In this document: piece after piece, positions 24,508 through 34,212 of the stretch
How positions within the stretch are numbered: the stretch's first letter is position 1
Layout: each line of letters begins with the position of its first letter
Source of the DNA: Devosia naphthalenivorans
GTDB lineage: Bacteria > Pseudomonadota > Alphaproteobacteria > Rhizobiales > Devosiaceae
Reading direction: 5' to 3'
NCBI RefSeq assembly: GCF_003056355.1
Contig: NZ_PYVW01000014.1
Location: 1-64,000 of the forward strand
DNA length: 64,000 nt
The notes under the pieces: model-generated
The model's database searches: none
What the model was told of the DNA's origin: nothing
What the model saw: only the letters and a program-made list of their open reading frames with translations
Made by a program: the position numbers and the translations under genes

Positions 24508-25803
24508 ATGACCTCCCCCAAGGGGCTTGTCATAGCCGCCCCGCGCTCCGGCTCGGGCAAAACGGTTGTTACCCTGGGCATTCTTACGGCCCTGCGCCAA
24601 GATGGCGTGGTGGTCGCCCCGGCCAAGGTGGGGCCTGACTACATCGATCCGACCTTCCTCGGCCGCGCCGCGATGCGCGACGCGGTCAATCTCGATCCCT
24701 GGTCTATGTCGCCCTCCCGGCTCAAGGCGCTCGCTGAAACCCAGGCTATCGGTGCTGATCTGCTGGTCGTCGAAGGCGTCATGGGCCTGTTCGATGGCGC
24801 GGCTGATGGCTTCGGCTCCACGGCCGATCTGGCCGAATTGCTTGAACTGCCGGTCATCTTCGTTGTCGATGCCGACCGGCAAAGCCAGTCCATTGCCGCA
24901 TTGGTGGCTGGCTTCGCCCATTGGCGCCAAGGCGTGCGCATTGCAGGCGTGGTACTCAATCGCGTTGCGTCGATGAAGCACGAACGCATGCTGACGGATG
25001 CGCTCGCCGCAACCGGCATCCCCTGCCTCGGCGCCATTCCCCGCAACGCCGATCTGGTGCTGCCGGAGCGCCATCTGGGATTAGTTCTACCGGCCGAAGT
25101 GAGTGCGTTCGAGACCTTTCTCCACACCGCTGCCCAGAGCGTGGGTCAATATCTCGATCTCGACCGCCTCCAGCAACTCGCAGCTAAACTCCCACCGGCC
25201 GAGCGCCCATCCATCCCTTTGCCGCCTTTGGGCCAGCGCATCGCCATCGCCCGCGACCAGGCTTTTGCGTTTTTATACCCCCATCTATTGGATGGTTGGC
25301 GCAGCATGGGCGCTGAACTCAGCTTCTTTTCTCCGCTGGCCGATGAGGCGCCCGATGCCAACGCCGACGCGGTTTTTCTGCCTGGCGGCTATCCCGAACT
25401 GCATGGGGGAACGCTGTCTGCCGCCATGAACTTCAAGGCCGGCATACAAGCCGCGCAGCAACGCAATGTGCTGATTTATGGCGAGTGCGGGGGCTTCATG
25501 GTGCTGGGGGAAACGTTGGTCGACAAATCAGGTCAGGGGCACGCCATGGCAGGCCTATTGCCCGTCACCACCCGCATCGACCGGCCCAAGCGCGTGCTGG
25601 GCTATCGCCGCCTGATCCACGCTGGCGCGCTGCCCTGGCCCGGCAGGCTCAATGGTCACGAATTCCATTATTCTTCGGCCAAACAATCGCGTCTCACGCC
25701 CCTGTTTGCCGCGACCGATGCGCAGGGCGAAGCGATGCCACCCATGGGCGCTGTGATCGGGCGCGTCATGGGCTCTTACGCCCACGTCATCGATGCGGCA
25801 TAA
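24508..25803 (+). CDS. cobB: Hydrogenobyrinate / cobyrinate a,c-diamide synthase
   Basis: Amidates the a and c side chains of the corrin ring using glutamine and ATP. The N-terminal dethiobiotin-synthetase-like domain begins [16 protein letters not shown], with the substrate segment [12 protein letters not shown] near residue 50. The C-terminal class I glutamine amidotransferase domain has its catalytic cysteine in [13 protein letters not shown] and its histidine in NGHEFHYS. The product is 431 residues. It is followed at 8 bases by cobQ, with which it is cotranscribed. Confidence 0.96.
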   Translation: MTSPKGLVIAAPRSGSGKTVVTLGILTALRQDGVVVAPAKVGPDYIDPTFLGRAAMRDAVNLDPWSMSPSRLKALAETQAIGADLLVVEGVMGLFDGAADGFGSTADLAELLELPVIFVVDADRQSQSIAALVAGFAHWRQGVRIAGVVLNRVASMKHERMLTDALAATGIPCLGAIPRNADLVLPERHLGLVLPAEVSAFETFLHTAAQSVGQYLDLDRLQQLAAKLPPAERPSIPLPPLGQRIAIARDQAFAFLYPHLLDGWRSMGAELSFFSPLADEAPDANADAVFLPGGYPELHGGTLSAAMNFKAGIQAAQQRNVLIYGECGGFMVLGETLVDKSGQGHAMAGLLPVTTRIDRPKRVLGYRRLIHAGALPWPGRLNGHEFHYSSAKQSRLTPLFAATDAQGEAMPPMGAVIGRVMGSYAHVIDAA

Positions 25804-25811
25804 GCGCGACC

Positions 25812-27275
25812 ATGGCTAAATCCCTGATGTTCATGGGCACGGGTTCTGATGTCGGCAAATCCTTGCTGGTGGCTGGTCTCTGTCGCGCCCTTGCCAATCG
25901 CGGCCTGCGCGTAGCGCCGTTCAAGCCGCAGAACATGAGCAACAATGCCGCCGTGACCGCCGATGGCGGCGAGATCGGTCGGGCCCAAGCCCTGCAGGCA
26001 CGGGCCGCGCGGCGGGAGCCGCTCACAGCCATGAACCCGGTTCTGCTCAAGCCCGAAGGCGAAACCGGCTCGCAGATCGTCGTGCGCGGCCAGCGCCGCG
26101 CCTCAATGTCGGCCCGCTCCTATTGGTCGGAACGCGGCAAGCTGATGCCGGAAGTGCTGGGCGCCTTTCACGAACTCGCCGGACACGCTGATGTCGTCCT
26201 TGTGGAAGGCGCTGGCAGCGCGTCCGAGGTCAATCTGCGGGCCAATGACCTCGCCAATTTCGGCTTCGCCCAAGCGGCCCAGGTTCCAGTGATCCTTGTT
26301 GGCGACATCCAGCGTGGCGGGGTCATCGCATCCATCGTCGGCACCTTTGCCGTGATCGATCCCGCCGACGCAGCGCTGATCCGGGCGACCCTCGTCAACA
26401 AATTCCAGGGCGATTCAAGCTTGTTTGCCAAGGGCTTGCTTACGATTGAGCAGCGAACCGGGGTAAAGTGTTTCGGCCCCATCCCCTGGTTCGCTGACGC
26501 CGCCAAGCTCCCCGCGGAGGACGTGCTGGCGCTTGAAAACTACGCCACCAATCGCGCGGGCAGCTTCACCATCGCCGTCCCGCGCCTGCCGCGCATCGCC
26601 AATTTCGATGATCTGGACCCATTGCGGGCCGAGCCGGGCGTCAGCTTCGTTCTGGTAGAACCTGGCCAATCTCTCCCTCGCGACGCCGATCTGGTCATCC
26701 TGGCTGGCTCCAAGTCGACGCGCAGCGACCTTGATGCGCTGCGGTCAAATGGGTGGGACACTGATATTGCTGCGCACCATCGGGCGGGCGGGAAATTGCT
26801 TGGGATTTGCGGGGGTTACCAGATGCTTGGGCGGACTATTGCTGACCCTGAGGGGATCGAGGGAGCGCCTGGCACAAGTGAGGGGTTGGGGCTGCTCGAT
26901 GTTGAGACAATATTGAGTAATACCAAGCAGTTGCGAGTGGAAAACGCCAGGCATCTGGCGTCGGGGCAGGCCATCAGCGGCTACCACATGCATATGGGGG
27001 TGACGGAGGGGGCTGACCGGGGCAGGCCGTTCGCTGAGGTGGATGGTGTCCCGGAGGGGGCGGTCAGTGCGGACGGGCGGGTTGCAGGCACCTATTTGCA
27101 TGGCCTTTTCGCCGCCGATGGGTTCCGGCGCGCCATGCTGGGCCATGCTGCGAGCCCGGATTTCGCTTATGAATCAATGGTCGAGCAGACGCTGGACGAT
27201 CTGGCGGCGCATCTTGAACGGCATCTTGATCTCGATGCGCTGCTGGCGCTTGCCGAGCCGGTGACCCGCCCATGA
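25812..27275 (+). CDS. cobQ: Cobyric acid synthase CobQ
   Basis: Adds four amide groups to adenosylcobyrinate diamide. The ATP-binding start is [22 protein letters not shown], with [10 protein letters not shown] next. The amidotransferase domain has its catalytic cysteine in [13 protein letters not shown]. The product is 487 residues. ATG 25812 is used; the same frame is open back into cobB but that is overlap. Codon use changes visibly near base 26,740: the last third favours GGG, GGT and GAG where the first two thirds favour C-ending codons. Confidence 0.96.
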   Translation: MAKSLMFMGTGSDVGKSLLVAGLCRALANRGLRVAPFKPQNMSNNAAVTADGGEIGRAQALQARAARREPLTAMNPVLLKPEGETGSQIVVRGQRRASMSARSYWSERGKLMPEVLGAFHELAGHADVVLVEGAGSASEVNLRANDLANFGFAQAAQVPVILVGDIQRGGVIASIVGTFAVIDPADAALIRATLVNKFQGDSSLFAKGLLTIEQRTGVKCFGPIPWFADAAKLPAEDVLALENYATNRAGSFTIAVPRLPRIANFDDLDPLRAEPGVSFVLVEPGQSLPRDADLVILAGSKSTRSDLDALRSNGWDTDIAAHHRAGGKLLGICGGYQMLGRTIADPEGIEGAPGTSEGLGLLDVETILSNTKQLRVENARHLASGQAISGYHMHMGVTEGADRGRPFAEVDGVPEGAVSADGRVAGTYLHGLFAADGFRRAMLGHAASPDFAYESMVEQTLDDLAAHLERHLDLDALLALAEPVTRP

Positions 27276-28231
27276 TTGCGCTATTCGCGCTGCTGCTGGA
27301 GCGAATTCTCGGCTATTCGCCCCGCCTTGTCGCCGCCATTGGCCATCCGGTGATGTGGATAGGCAAGCTCGTGGATTTCTTCGAGAAACGGCTGAATAGC
27401 CCCGAGAAATCTGCCGAAGCGCTGCGTTTTCGCGGCGGGCTTGCTCTGCTTTTGCTTCTGCTTTGCACCGGTTTTGCTGCGCTCGTGATTGAGGTGCTGC
27501 TGCGCGCTGTTCCGTTTGGCTGGATTGCCGAGATTTTGCTGGCGACCACCTTCCTCGCGCAAAAGGAACTCGGGCGTTCCGTTCGAGCCGTCGCTGAAGC
27601 CTTGCGTAAGTCGCTGCAAGGGGGTCGCGAGGCCGTTAGCCACATTGTTGGTCGCGACCCCAATGCGCTTGATGAAGCCGGGGTCTCCCGAGCGGCAATC
27701 GAGACGCTGGCGGAGAGCACCAGCGATGGCGTGGTCGCGCCCTGGTTCTGGCTCGTCCTGCTCGGCCTGCCGGGCATCGCGCTCTACAAGGCGATCAATA
27801 CGGCTGATTCGATGATCGGCCACATGAACGAGCGCTATCGCCACTATGGCTGGGCGGCGGCAAAGCTGGATGATCTCGCCAATTGGATCCCGGCTCGGCT
27901 GACGGCCGTGCTGATCACGGCGGCCTGTTTCTTCGTGCCCCATGCGAGCCCGAGTGGCGCATGGGCGGCCGCCAGACGGGATGCGCGCAAGCATGCCTCG
28001 CCAAATTCCGGCTGGCCCGAGGCGGCGTTCGCCGGTGCATTGGGGTTCGCGCTGGGCGGGCCGCGCAGTTATGCCGGTATCATCGTGGATCTGCCCACTT
28101 TCGGCAGTGGCAAATCGAGGCTCGTCGCCAGCGACATCCTGCGGGCGCTGGTGCTCTACAGGGCCACGCTGAACGTGTTGCTGGCCCTCAGTGTCGTCAT
28201 CGCGTTGCTGGTGTTTGCTGCCGGCCGCTAG
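27272..28231 (+). CDS. cbiB: Adenosylcobinamide-phosphate synthase CbiB/CobD
   Basis: An inner membrane protein that joins the aminopropanol arm to adenosylcobyric acid. Family stretches are [19 protein letters not shown] near the N terminus, [39 protein letters not shown] and the end region GGPRSYAG. The product is 319 residues with several hydrophobic helices. Start and cobQ stop overlap (ATGA). Its 3' end overlaps that of cobU, on the other strand, by 4 bases. Confidence 0.95.
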   Translation: MIALFALLLERILGYSPRLVAAIGHPVMWIGKLVDFFEKRLNSPEKSAEALRFRGGLALLLLLLCTGFAALVIEVLLRAVPFGWIAEILLATTFLAQKELGRSVRAVAEALRKSLQGGREAVSHIVGRDPNALDEAGVSRAAIETLAESTSDGVVAPWFWLVLLGLPGIALYKAINTADSMIGHMNERYRHYGWAAAKLDDLANWIPARLTAVLITAACFFVPHASPSGAWAAARRDARKHASPNSGWPEAAFAGALGFALGGPRSYAGIIVDLPTFGSGKSRLVASDILRALVLYRATLNVLLALSVVIALLVFAAGR

Positions 28232-28782
28232 GCCTTGTGGATCCAGCTTTCTTCTTGGCCGGGTTGCTGGCCCTTGAGGGTCATCGGCAGGCCTGCGGTG
28301 ACGAAATAGACGTCATCGCAAATCTCGGCCAACCGCTGATGCGCCGCGCCCGCCAGGTCGCGGAAGGTGCGGGCCATGGCATTGTCTGGCACGATGCCAA
28401 GCCCCACTTCATTGCTGACCAACACGATTTTAGCCGTTTTCAACTGCACCAGCGTGGCGCCGAGTTCGCTGACATGTTTTGACACGTCCTCCTCGGCCAT
28501 CAGCAGATTGGTGATCCACAGCGTCAGGCAATCGACCAGGATCACGTCATGTTTCACCGATGCGGTGAGCAGCGCGTCGGAAAGCGCGACCGGCTCTTCG
28601 ATGGTCGCGAATTTTTGTCCGCGGCTGGCCTTGTGGCTGGCCACCCTGTCGCGCATCTCGCGGTCGAGCGCTTCGGCGGTGGCGAGATAGGCCGGCTTGC
28701 TGCCGGAGCGCATCGCCAGACGTTCGGCAAACGCGGTCTTGCCGGATCGCGCCCCACCCAGAACCAGTACGTGTCGTGTCAT
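28228..28782 (-). CDS. cobU: Adenosylcobinamide kinase / adenosylcobinamide-phosphate guanylyltransferase
   Basis: Phosphorylates adenosylcobinamide and transfers GMP to it (called CobP in Pseudomonas denitrificans). The P loop is VLGGARSGKTAFAE, the guanylylated histidine is in SHKASRGQ, VDCLTLWITNLL carries the Walker B-like aspartate, and NEVGLGIVPDNAMAR is the signature near residue 125. At 184 residues it is normal. It is transcribed toward cbiB and ends inside its last codons. Confidence 0.96.
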   Translation of the reverse strand: MTRHVLVLGGARSGKTAFAERLAMRSGSKPAYLATAEALDREMRDRVASHKASRGQKFATIEEPVALSDALLTASVKHDVILVDCLTLWITNLLMAEEDVSKHVSELGATLVQLKTAKIVLVSNEVGLGIVPDNAMARTFRDLAGAAHQRLAEICDDVYFVTAGLPMTLKGQQPGQEESWIHKA

Positions 28783-28985
28783 TTCCAGCCTCCCTGTTCA
28801 GTCCGCCGCCGCGTTGTCGAGCCTAATCCTGCTTACCGGATCGGGGTTGCAGGCGAGCCATGCAAAGGCCGATCTTGGCAGGTATTTTTTGTGCCTTATT
28901 CTACTTTCGTCTTAGCAGCTTTCGCATTATGGTCCGCGCCGAAACAAGACCCTAGAATCCGTTCAGCATTTCGGAGATTCCTAGC

Positions 28986-29921
28986 GTGACGAGATACTAC
29001 CTTGGCGTCGATGGCGGCGGAACCAATTGCCGCGTGCGACTGGCCGATGAGAATCTGCAAACGCTGGCCGAGGTCAAGAACGGTCGCTCCAATCTGCAGA
29101 TCGATGCTGGCGAGCCCGCATTCAAGGCCATCAGCGACGGCACGCGCGATGTGTTCCGCGCTGCGGGTATCGATTTCGCCGAAGCCGCCAACACTTACGC
29201 CTGTTTCGGCATGGCCGGCGGCCGCATGGATTCCGCGCGTGCCAAGTTTGCCGCACGTCCGTGGCCGTTCGCCGGCGTAAAGGTCTATGACGATATCGAC
29301 ATCGCCCATGCCGGTGCCCTTGGTGGCGGCGAAGGCGGCGTGATCATCGTCGGCACCGGTTCTGCCGCCATGTCGATCGTCGATGGCAAGCGCCATCAGG
29401 CTGGCGGCTGGGGCTTCCAGATCGGCGACCAGATGTCTGGCGCGATCCTGGGGCGTGAGCTTGCCCGCTATTCCGTCGAGGCGGAAGATGGCCTGGTGGA
29501 AGGCTCGCCGCTGACCAAGGCCGTCATCGCGCAGCTGGGCGGCAACAACCAGGCGGTGATGACCTGGTCCTTTGCCACCGACATGGGTCTCAAGATTCTC
29601 AGCCGCGACGGAACGGAAGGGTGCGATGACGCCCTGATCGGCCGCGCCCCGGCGGAATTCGGTCGCCTGATGCCGCTGTTCTTCCAATATTTTGAACAGG
29701 GCGATCCTGTTGCCCGCAAGATGATGGACATCGAGCTTGGCTATATCGACACCTATGTCCGCTGGTTCAAAGGCCACAATGCCAACATCATGGCCATTGT
29801 CGGCGGCCTTGGCGAACGCCTGTTCCCCATTCTCCAGCAGCACTATGGCGACTTCGTTGCCCTGCCTAAATTCGAGCCGCTCCACGGTGCGGTAATCCTC
29901 GCCAAGCAGAACTTCGCTTAA
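28986..29921 (+). CDS. BadF/BadG/BcrA/BcrD-type sugar kinase (N-acetylglucosamine kinase-like)
   Basis: An ASKHA-fold kinase of 311 residues. The phosphate 1 loop is YLGVDGGGTNCR at the N terminus, phosphate 2 is VIIVGTGSAAMS, and GGWGFQIGDQMSGAILGREL and the adenosine motif VGGLGERL follow. This is the layout of bacterial N-acetylglucosamine/glucosamine kinases and not of the radical benzoyl-CoA enzyme activators, which carry iron-sulfur cysteines absent here. It starts 28 bases before zwf, so it probably supplies a phosphorylated hexose to the same pathway; glucose itself cannot be excluded. Confidence 0.82.
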   Translation: MTRYYLGVDGGGTNCRVRLADENLQTLAEVKNGRSNLQIDAGEPAFKAISDGTRDVFRAAGIDFAEAANTYACFGMAGGRMDSARAKFAARPWPFAGVKVYDDIDIAHAGALGGGEGGVIIVGTGSAAMSIVDGKRHQAGGWGFQIGDQMSGAILGRELARYSVEAEDGLVEGSPLTKAVIAQLGGNNQAVMTWSFATDMGLKILSRDGTEGCDDALIGRAPAEFGRLMPLFFQYFEQGDPVARKMMDIELGYIDTYVRWFKGHNANIMAIVGGLGERLFPILQQHYGDFVALPKFEPLHGAVILAKQNFA

Positions 29922-29949
29922 AGACCGCGTCAAACCAAGGACTAGCCCA

Positions 29950-31431
29950 GTGTCCAGCCGTATTATTCCTGTCCAGCCTTTCGACTATGTGGTGTTCGGC
30001 GCCACGGGCGATCTGACCAAACGCAAGCTGATCCCGGCGCTCTACCACCGCTTCATGGACGGCCAATTTGATGGCCAGAGCCGTATCATCGGCGTGTCTC
30101 GTTCGAAGCTGAGCGATGCCGATTTCCAGGCGGCCGCACGCGATGCGATCACGCAGTTCGTGGAAAAAGACTATCAGGACCAGGCCGTCATCGAGCAGTT
30201 CGTCAAGATTTGCTCCTATGTTCCGGTAGACGTCAGCAAGCCTGAGGATGCGGGCGATCTCGGCAAGGCCCTGCGTGAAGACCCAAAGATCGTGCGGGCT
30301 TTCTACCTGGCGGTCGCGCCCGATCTGTTCGAGCCGATTGCGGAGTTTTTGCAAAAGAAGAAGCTTTATCGCCGTGACGCGCGCGTCGTGATCGAAAAGC
30401 CGCTCGGCCACGATCTGGAGTCGTCGGTCGAGATCAATGACGGCGTCGCCAAGATCTTCAAGGAAGATCAGGTTTACCGCATCGATCATTACCTCGGTAA
30501 GGAAACGGTGCAGAACCTGCTGGCGCTGCGCTTTGCCAATACGCTGTTCGAGCCGATCTGGAATTCGGCCCATATCGACCACGTCCAGCTGACGGTGGCC
30601 GAAAGCGTCGGCGCCGGTACGCGCGGTTATTACGATGAATCTGGCGCCCTGCGCGACATGATCCAGAACCACATGCTGCAGCTGCTTTGCCTTGTGGCCA
30701 TGGAGCCGCCGGCATCCGACGACGCCAATGCGCTGCGCGACGAGAAGCTCAAGGTGCTGCGCGCGCTCAAGCCAATCGTCAATGGCGACGTCGCCAAGAA
30801 CACCGTGCGCGGCCAGTACAAGGGCGTGAAGTCCGAGACGACGGCGGTTGCGGGCTATCAGGAAGAGCTGCCCGACGACAAGAAGGGCAGCCGCACCGAG
30901 ACTTTCGTTGCGCTCAAGGCCGAGGTCGAAAACTGGCGTTGGGCCGGCGTGCCGTTTTACTTCCGCACCGGCAAGCGCATGGCCAGCCGCGCCTCGGAAA
31001 TCTGTATCCAGTTCAAGCCCATCCCGCATTCCATCTTCGACCACGCCGAGGGCGCGGCCAAGGCCAACAAGCTCATTATCCGCCTGCAGCCCGACGAGGG
31101 CGTGAAACTGATGATGATGATCAAGGACCCAGGTCCCGGCGGCATGCGCCTGCGCGAAGTGCCGCTGAATCTCAGCTTTGCCCAGACCTTTACCGAGCGC
31201 ACGCCGGAGGCCTATGAGCGCCTATTGTTGGACGTGATCCGTGGCAACCAGACCCTGTTCATGCGCCGCGACGAATTGGAGGCCGCCTGGAAGTGGGTCG
31301 ACCCGATCCGTGAGGCCTGGGACCGCTCCAGCGAGCCGCCACAATCCTATGTCGCCGGCACCTGGGGGCCGAGTGGCGCCATTGCCCTGATCGAACGCGA
31401 TGGGCGGACGTGGTATGAGGATGATAACTGA
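29950..31431 (+). CDS. zwf: Glucose-6-phosphate 1-dehydrogenase
   Basis: Oxidises glucose 6-phosphate to 6-phosphogluconolactone with NADP (or NAD). The cofactor motif is VFGATGDLTKRKLIPAL, the substrate motif EKPLGHDLESS, and the active-site signature RIDHYLGKETVQN. The product is 493 residues. It starts with GTG 29950 preceded by an AAGGA site. It heads the zwf-pgl-edd series that leads into the Entner-Doudoroff pathway; the aldolase eda is not in the window. Confidence 0.97.
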   Translation: MSSRIIPVQPFDYVVFGATGDLTKRKLIPALYHRFMDGQFDGQSRIIGVSRSKLSDADFQAAARDAITQFVEKDYQDQAVIEQFVKICSYVPVDVSKPEDAGDLGKALREDPKIVRAFYLAVAPDLFEPIAEFLQKKKLYRRDARVVIEKPLGHDLESSVEINDGVAKIFKEDQVYRIDHYLGKETVQNLLALRFANTLFEPIWNSAHIDHVQLTVAESVGAGTRGYYDESGALRDMIQNHMLQLLCLVAMEPPASDDANALRDEKLKVLRALKPIVNGDVAKNTVRGQYKGVKSETTAVAGYQEELPDDKKGSRTETFVALKAEVENWRWAGVPFYFRTGKRMASRASEICIQFKPIPHSIFDHAEGAAKANKLIIRLQPDEGVKLMMMIKDPGPGGMRLREVPLNLSFAQTFTERTPEAYERLLLDVIRGNQTLFMRRDELEAAWKWVDPIREAWDRSSEPPQSYVAGTWGPSGAIALIERDGRTWYEDDN

Positions 31432-31475
31432 TGCGTGGCGTATGAGGCGCTATCGCCTCGCGTCCGCTAGCCTGC

Positions 31476-31577
31476 TCCTCCCCCTTGACGGGGGAGGTTG
31501 GGAGGGGGTGTTGGGAGCCACGATATCTGGGCTAACCTCCCCCCACCCTTGATCCCTCCCCGCAAGGGGGAGGGTGT
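31476..31577. repeat. Compound G/C-tract repeat, family C
   Basis: CTCCTCCCCCTTGACGGGGG and AGGTTGGGAGGGGGTG at the left, and CACCCTTGATCCCTCCCCGC and AAGGGGGAGGGTG at the right, so two units face one another. The right unit is the reverse complement of the copies at 9659 and 16011; the left unit is the form found inside cobN at 18622. It fills the space between zwf and pgl. Confidence 0.75.
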
Positions 31578-31610
31578 CGACTGAAACACTGGACTGTAAA
31601 GTAACCGCAC

Positions 31611-32303
31611 ATGCTCGAACGCCGCACATTTGCCGATAAGCCGACCCTTGCCAAGGAACTGGCCGAGGCTGTTGCCGACCGCATTCGGGCGGCTATCGAG
31701 ACGCGCGGGGTTGCGGCGATTGCGGTCAGTGGCGGCTCGACGCCTGGCAGGTTCTTCCAGGCGCTGGGCAAGACCAAGGACATCGACTGGTCCAAGGTCA
31801 TCGTCACGCTGGTCGATGAGCGCTGGGTCGATGAAACCAATGATCGCTCCAATGCCCTGCTGGTCAACGAGCGCATGCTGCAGGGGCCGGCGGCTACGGC
31901 GCGCTTCTTCCCGCTCTATTCCGGCGGAAACGAGCCCGATGCAGCGCACATCGCCAAGACCAATTCCTTGCTGGCCCAACTGCCCGAGCAGTTCGCGGCG
32001 GTCGTTCTCGGCATGGGCAGCGATGGCCATACCGCATCGTTCTTCCCGGGCGGCGATACGCTGGACCAGGCATTGAGCGACGCCGGCCCGACAGTCTCCA
32101 TCCGTGCGCCCGGCGCCGGGGAGCCGCGCATCACCTTTACCCTTCCGCGCCTCCTCCAGGCGGATGGGCTATACCTTCACATCGAAGGGGAGGAAAAGGC
32201 CGCCGTTCTCGACACGGCTTTGGGCGAAGGTCCGGTTGCGGACATGCCCATTCGTGCCGTTTTGCGGTCCGGCCATGCTGTAAACGTCTACTGGTGCCCA
32301 TAG
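31611..32303 (+). CDS. pgl: 6-phosphogluconolactonase
   Basis: Hydrolyses the lactone made by Zwf to 6-phosphogluconate. It belongs to the NagB/RpiA-like DevB family: AIAVSGGSTPGRFFQAL, TLVDERWVDETNDRSNALL and VLGMGSDGHTASFFPG are in order, the last being the family signature. The product is 230 residues. It lies between zwf and edd on the same strand, separated from zwf by a family C repeat. Confidence 0.96.
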   Translation: MLERRTFADKPTLAKELAEAVADRIRAAIETRGVAAIAVSGGSTPGRFFQALGKTKDIDWSKVIVTLVDERWVDETNDRSNALLVNERMLQGPAATARFFPLYSGGNEPDAAHIAKTNSLLAQLPEQFAAVVLGMGSDGHTASFFPGGDTLDQALSDAGPTVSIRAPGAGEPRITFTLPRLLQADGLYLHIEGEEKAAVLDTALGEGPVADMPIRAVLRSGHAVNVYWCP

Positions 32304-32371
32304 TCCCCTCAGCGATCCCCAATCGACCGCTCTGGCCACTACGCGGCTCCGTCTCTTGAAGGAGCTCGACC

Positions 32372-34186
32372 ATGTCTGTCCGTCAGGCCATCCAGGATGT
32401 CACCGACCGTATCGCTGCGCGTAGCCGCGATAGCCGCCGGGATTATCTCAGCCGCCTCGATGCCGCCCGCGAAGCCGGCGTGAACCGCGCCGTCTTGTCC
32501 TGCGGTAACCTTGCCCACGCCTTTGCCGCGTGCTCGCCCTCCGAAAAGGCGGCGCTGGCGGGCAACAAGACGCTGAACCTGGGGATCGTCACCAGCTACA
32601 ACGACATGCTGAGCGCCCATCAGCCCTACCAATTCTATCCCGATATCATCAAGGAAGCCGCCCGCTCCATTGGCTCGACGGCCCAGGTGGCTGGCGGCGT
32701 TCCGGCGATGTGCGATGGCGTGACCCAGGGCCAGCCGGGCATGGATCTGTCGCTCTTTTCGCGCGACGTCATCGCCATGTCGACCGCGATTGCGCTCAGC
32801 CACAACATGTTCGACGCCGCGGTGTATCTGGGCATTTGCGACAAGATCGTCCCCGGCCTGCTGATCGGCGCGCTGACGTTTGGCCATTTGCCGGCCGTGT
32901 TCATCCCCGCCGGCCCCATGCCTTCGGGCATTCCGAACGACGAAAAGAGCAAGGTCCGCCAGCTCTACATGGAAGGCAAGGTCGGCCGCGCCGAACTGCT
33001 GGAGGCGGAGAGCAAGTCCTACCATTCGGCCGGCACCTGCACTTTCTACGGCACCGCCAACTCCAACCAGATGCTGATGGAAATCATGGGCCTGCACCTT
33101 CCCGGTGCAAGCTTCGTCAACCCGGGCACGCCCTTGCGCGATGCCCTGACCAAGGAAGCCGCGGTGCGTGCCCTGTCGCTGACGGCGCTGGGCAATGACT
33201 ATACGCCGGTCGGCCATGTCATCGACGAAAAGGCCATCGTCAACGGGCTGGTTGGCCTGCACGCCACGGGCGGCTCGACCAACCACACCATGCATTTGAT
33301 CGCCATCGCTGCCGCTGCGGGCCTGCAGGTGACCTGGGACGACATGAGCGATCTGTCGGATGCGACGCCGCTGCTGGCGCGCGTCTATCCCAATGGCGTT
33401 GCTGACGTGAACCACTTCCACGCCGCGGGCGGCATGGGTTTCCTGATCCAGGAACTGCTCGAAAGCGGTCACCTGCACGAGGACGTCAAGACGGTCTGGG
33501 GCAATGGGCTTTCGGGCTATACGGTGGAAGCCAAGCTGATCGAAGAGAAGCTGACATTCGAGCCTTCGCCGAAGGAGTCCGCGCTGCCCAAGGTTTTGAC
33601 CAAGGTCGCGACGCCGTTCCAGGAAACGGGTGGCCTCAAGCTGCTTTCCGGCAATCTGGGCCGTTCGGTGATCAAGGTTTCGGCCGTCAAGCCCGAGCAC
33701 CGGGTCATTGAGGCGCCAGCGCGCGTATTCCACGGTCAGGAAGGGCTGCAGGCCGCGTTCAAGGCCGGGGAACTGACCGGCGACATGATCGCCGTGGTGC
33801 GCTTCTCGGGTCCGCGCGCCGTTGGCATGCCGGAGTTGCATAAGCTGACGCCATCGCTCGGCATCCTGCAGGATCGCGGCTTCAAGGTTGCGCTGCTGAC
33901 CGATGGCCGCATGTCGGGGGCTTCGGGCAAGGTGCCGGCGGCCATTCACATGACACCCGAGGCCATGGACGGCGGCCCGATCAGCAAAATCCGCGACGGC
34001 GACATGATCCGGCTCGACGCCAACGAAGGCACGCTGACCTTCCTTGGCGACGAGAAGGAGTTCTTCTCCCGCACCCCCGCCACCGAAGATCTGCGCCCGC
34101 AGCATTTCGGCATGGGCCGCGAACTCTTCGCCGGGATGCGCAGCCTCGTCGGTGTCGCCGATCGCGGGGCAAGCGTGTTCCAATAG
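32372..34186 (+). CDS. edd: Phosphogluconate dehydratase
   Basis: Dehydrates 6-phosphogluconate to KDPG, the committed step of the Entner-Doudoroff pathway. An iron-sulfur enzyme of the IlvD/Edd family. The first signature is [20 protein letters not shown] near residue 120, the second is [18 protein letters not shown] near residue 510; a further cluster cysteine is in [10 protein letters not shown]. At 604 residues it is typical for Edd and longer than most IlvD. It ends 12 bases from the convergent mutL. Confidence 0.97.
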   Translation: MSVRQAIQDVTDRIAARSRDSRRDYLSRLDAAREAGVNRAVLSCGNLAHAFAACSPSEKAALAGNKTLNLGIVTSYNDMLSAHQPYQFYPDIIKEAARSIGSTAQVAGGVPAMCDGVTQGQPGMDLSLFSRDVIAMSTAIALSHNMFDAAVYLGICDKIVPGLLIGALTFGHLPAVFIPAGPMPSGIPNDEKSKVRQLYMEGKVGRAELLEAESKSYHSAGTCTFYGTANSNQMLMEIMGLHLPGASFVNPGTPLRDALTKEAAVRALSLTALGNDYTPVGHVIDEKAIVNGLVGLHATGGSTNHTMHLIAIAAAAGLQVTWDDMSDLSDATPLLARVYPNGVADVNHFHAAGGMGFLIQELLESGHLHEDVKTVWGNGLSGYTVEAKLIEEKLTFEPSPKESALPKVLTKVATPFQETGGLKLLSGNLGRSVIKVSAVKPEHRVIEAPARVFHGQEGLQAAFKAGELTGDMIAVVRFSGPRAVGMPELHKLTPSLGILQDRGFKVALLTDGRMSGASGKVPAAIHMTPEAMDGGPISKIRDGDMIRLDANEGTLTFLGDEKEFFSRTPATEDLRPQHFGMGRELFAGMRSLVGVADRGASVFQ

Positions 34187-34190
34187 CGGC

Positions 34191-34212
34191 GGCGGAGCCT
34201 AGCGGCTCCGCC
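34191..34212. terminator. Hairpin between convergent edd and mutL
   Basis: A perfect 9-base-pair stem GGCGGAGCC / GGCTCCGCC with loop TAGC spans the 3' ends of both genes and contains the mutL stop codon. There is no T run on either side, so it may be a bidirectional transcript end that needs Rho, or an RNA-stabilising hairpin. Confidence 0.5.

Noticed and set aside
32339..34183. A 614-codon open frame on the minus strand opposite edd
   Set aside because: It mirrors edd codon for codon in a GC-rich gene, has no recognisable domain, and Edd signatures are intact on the plus strand.
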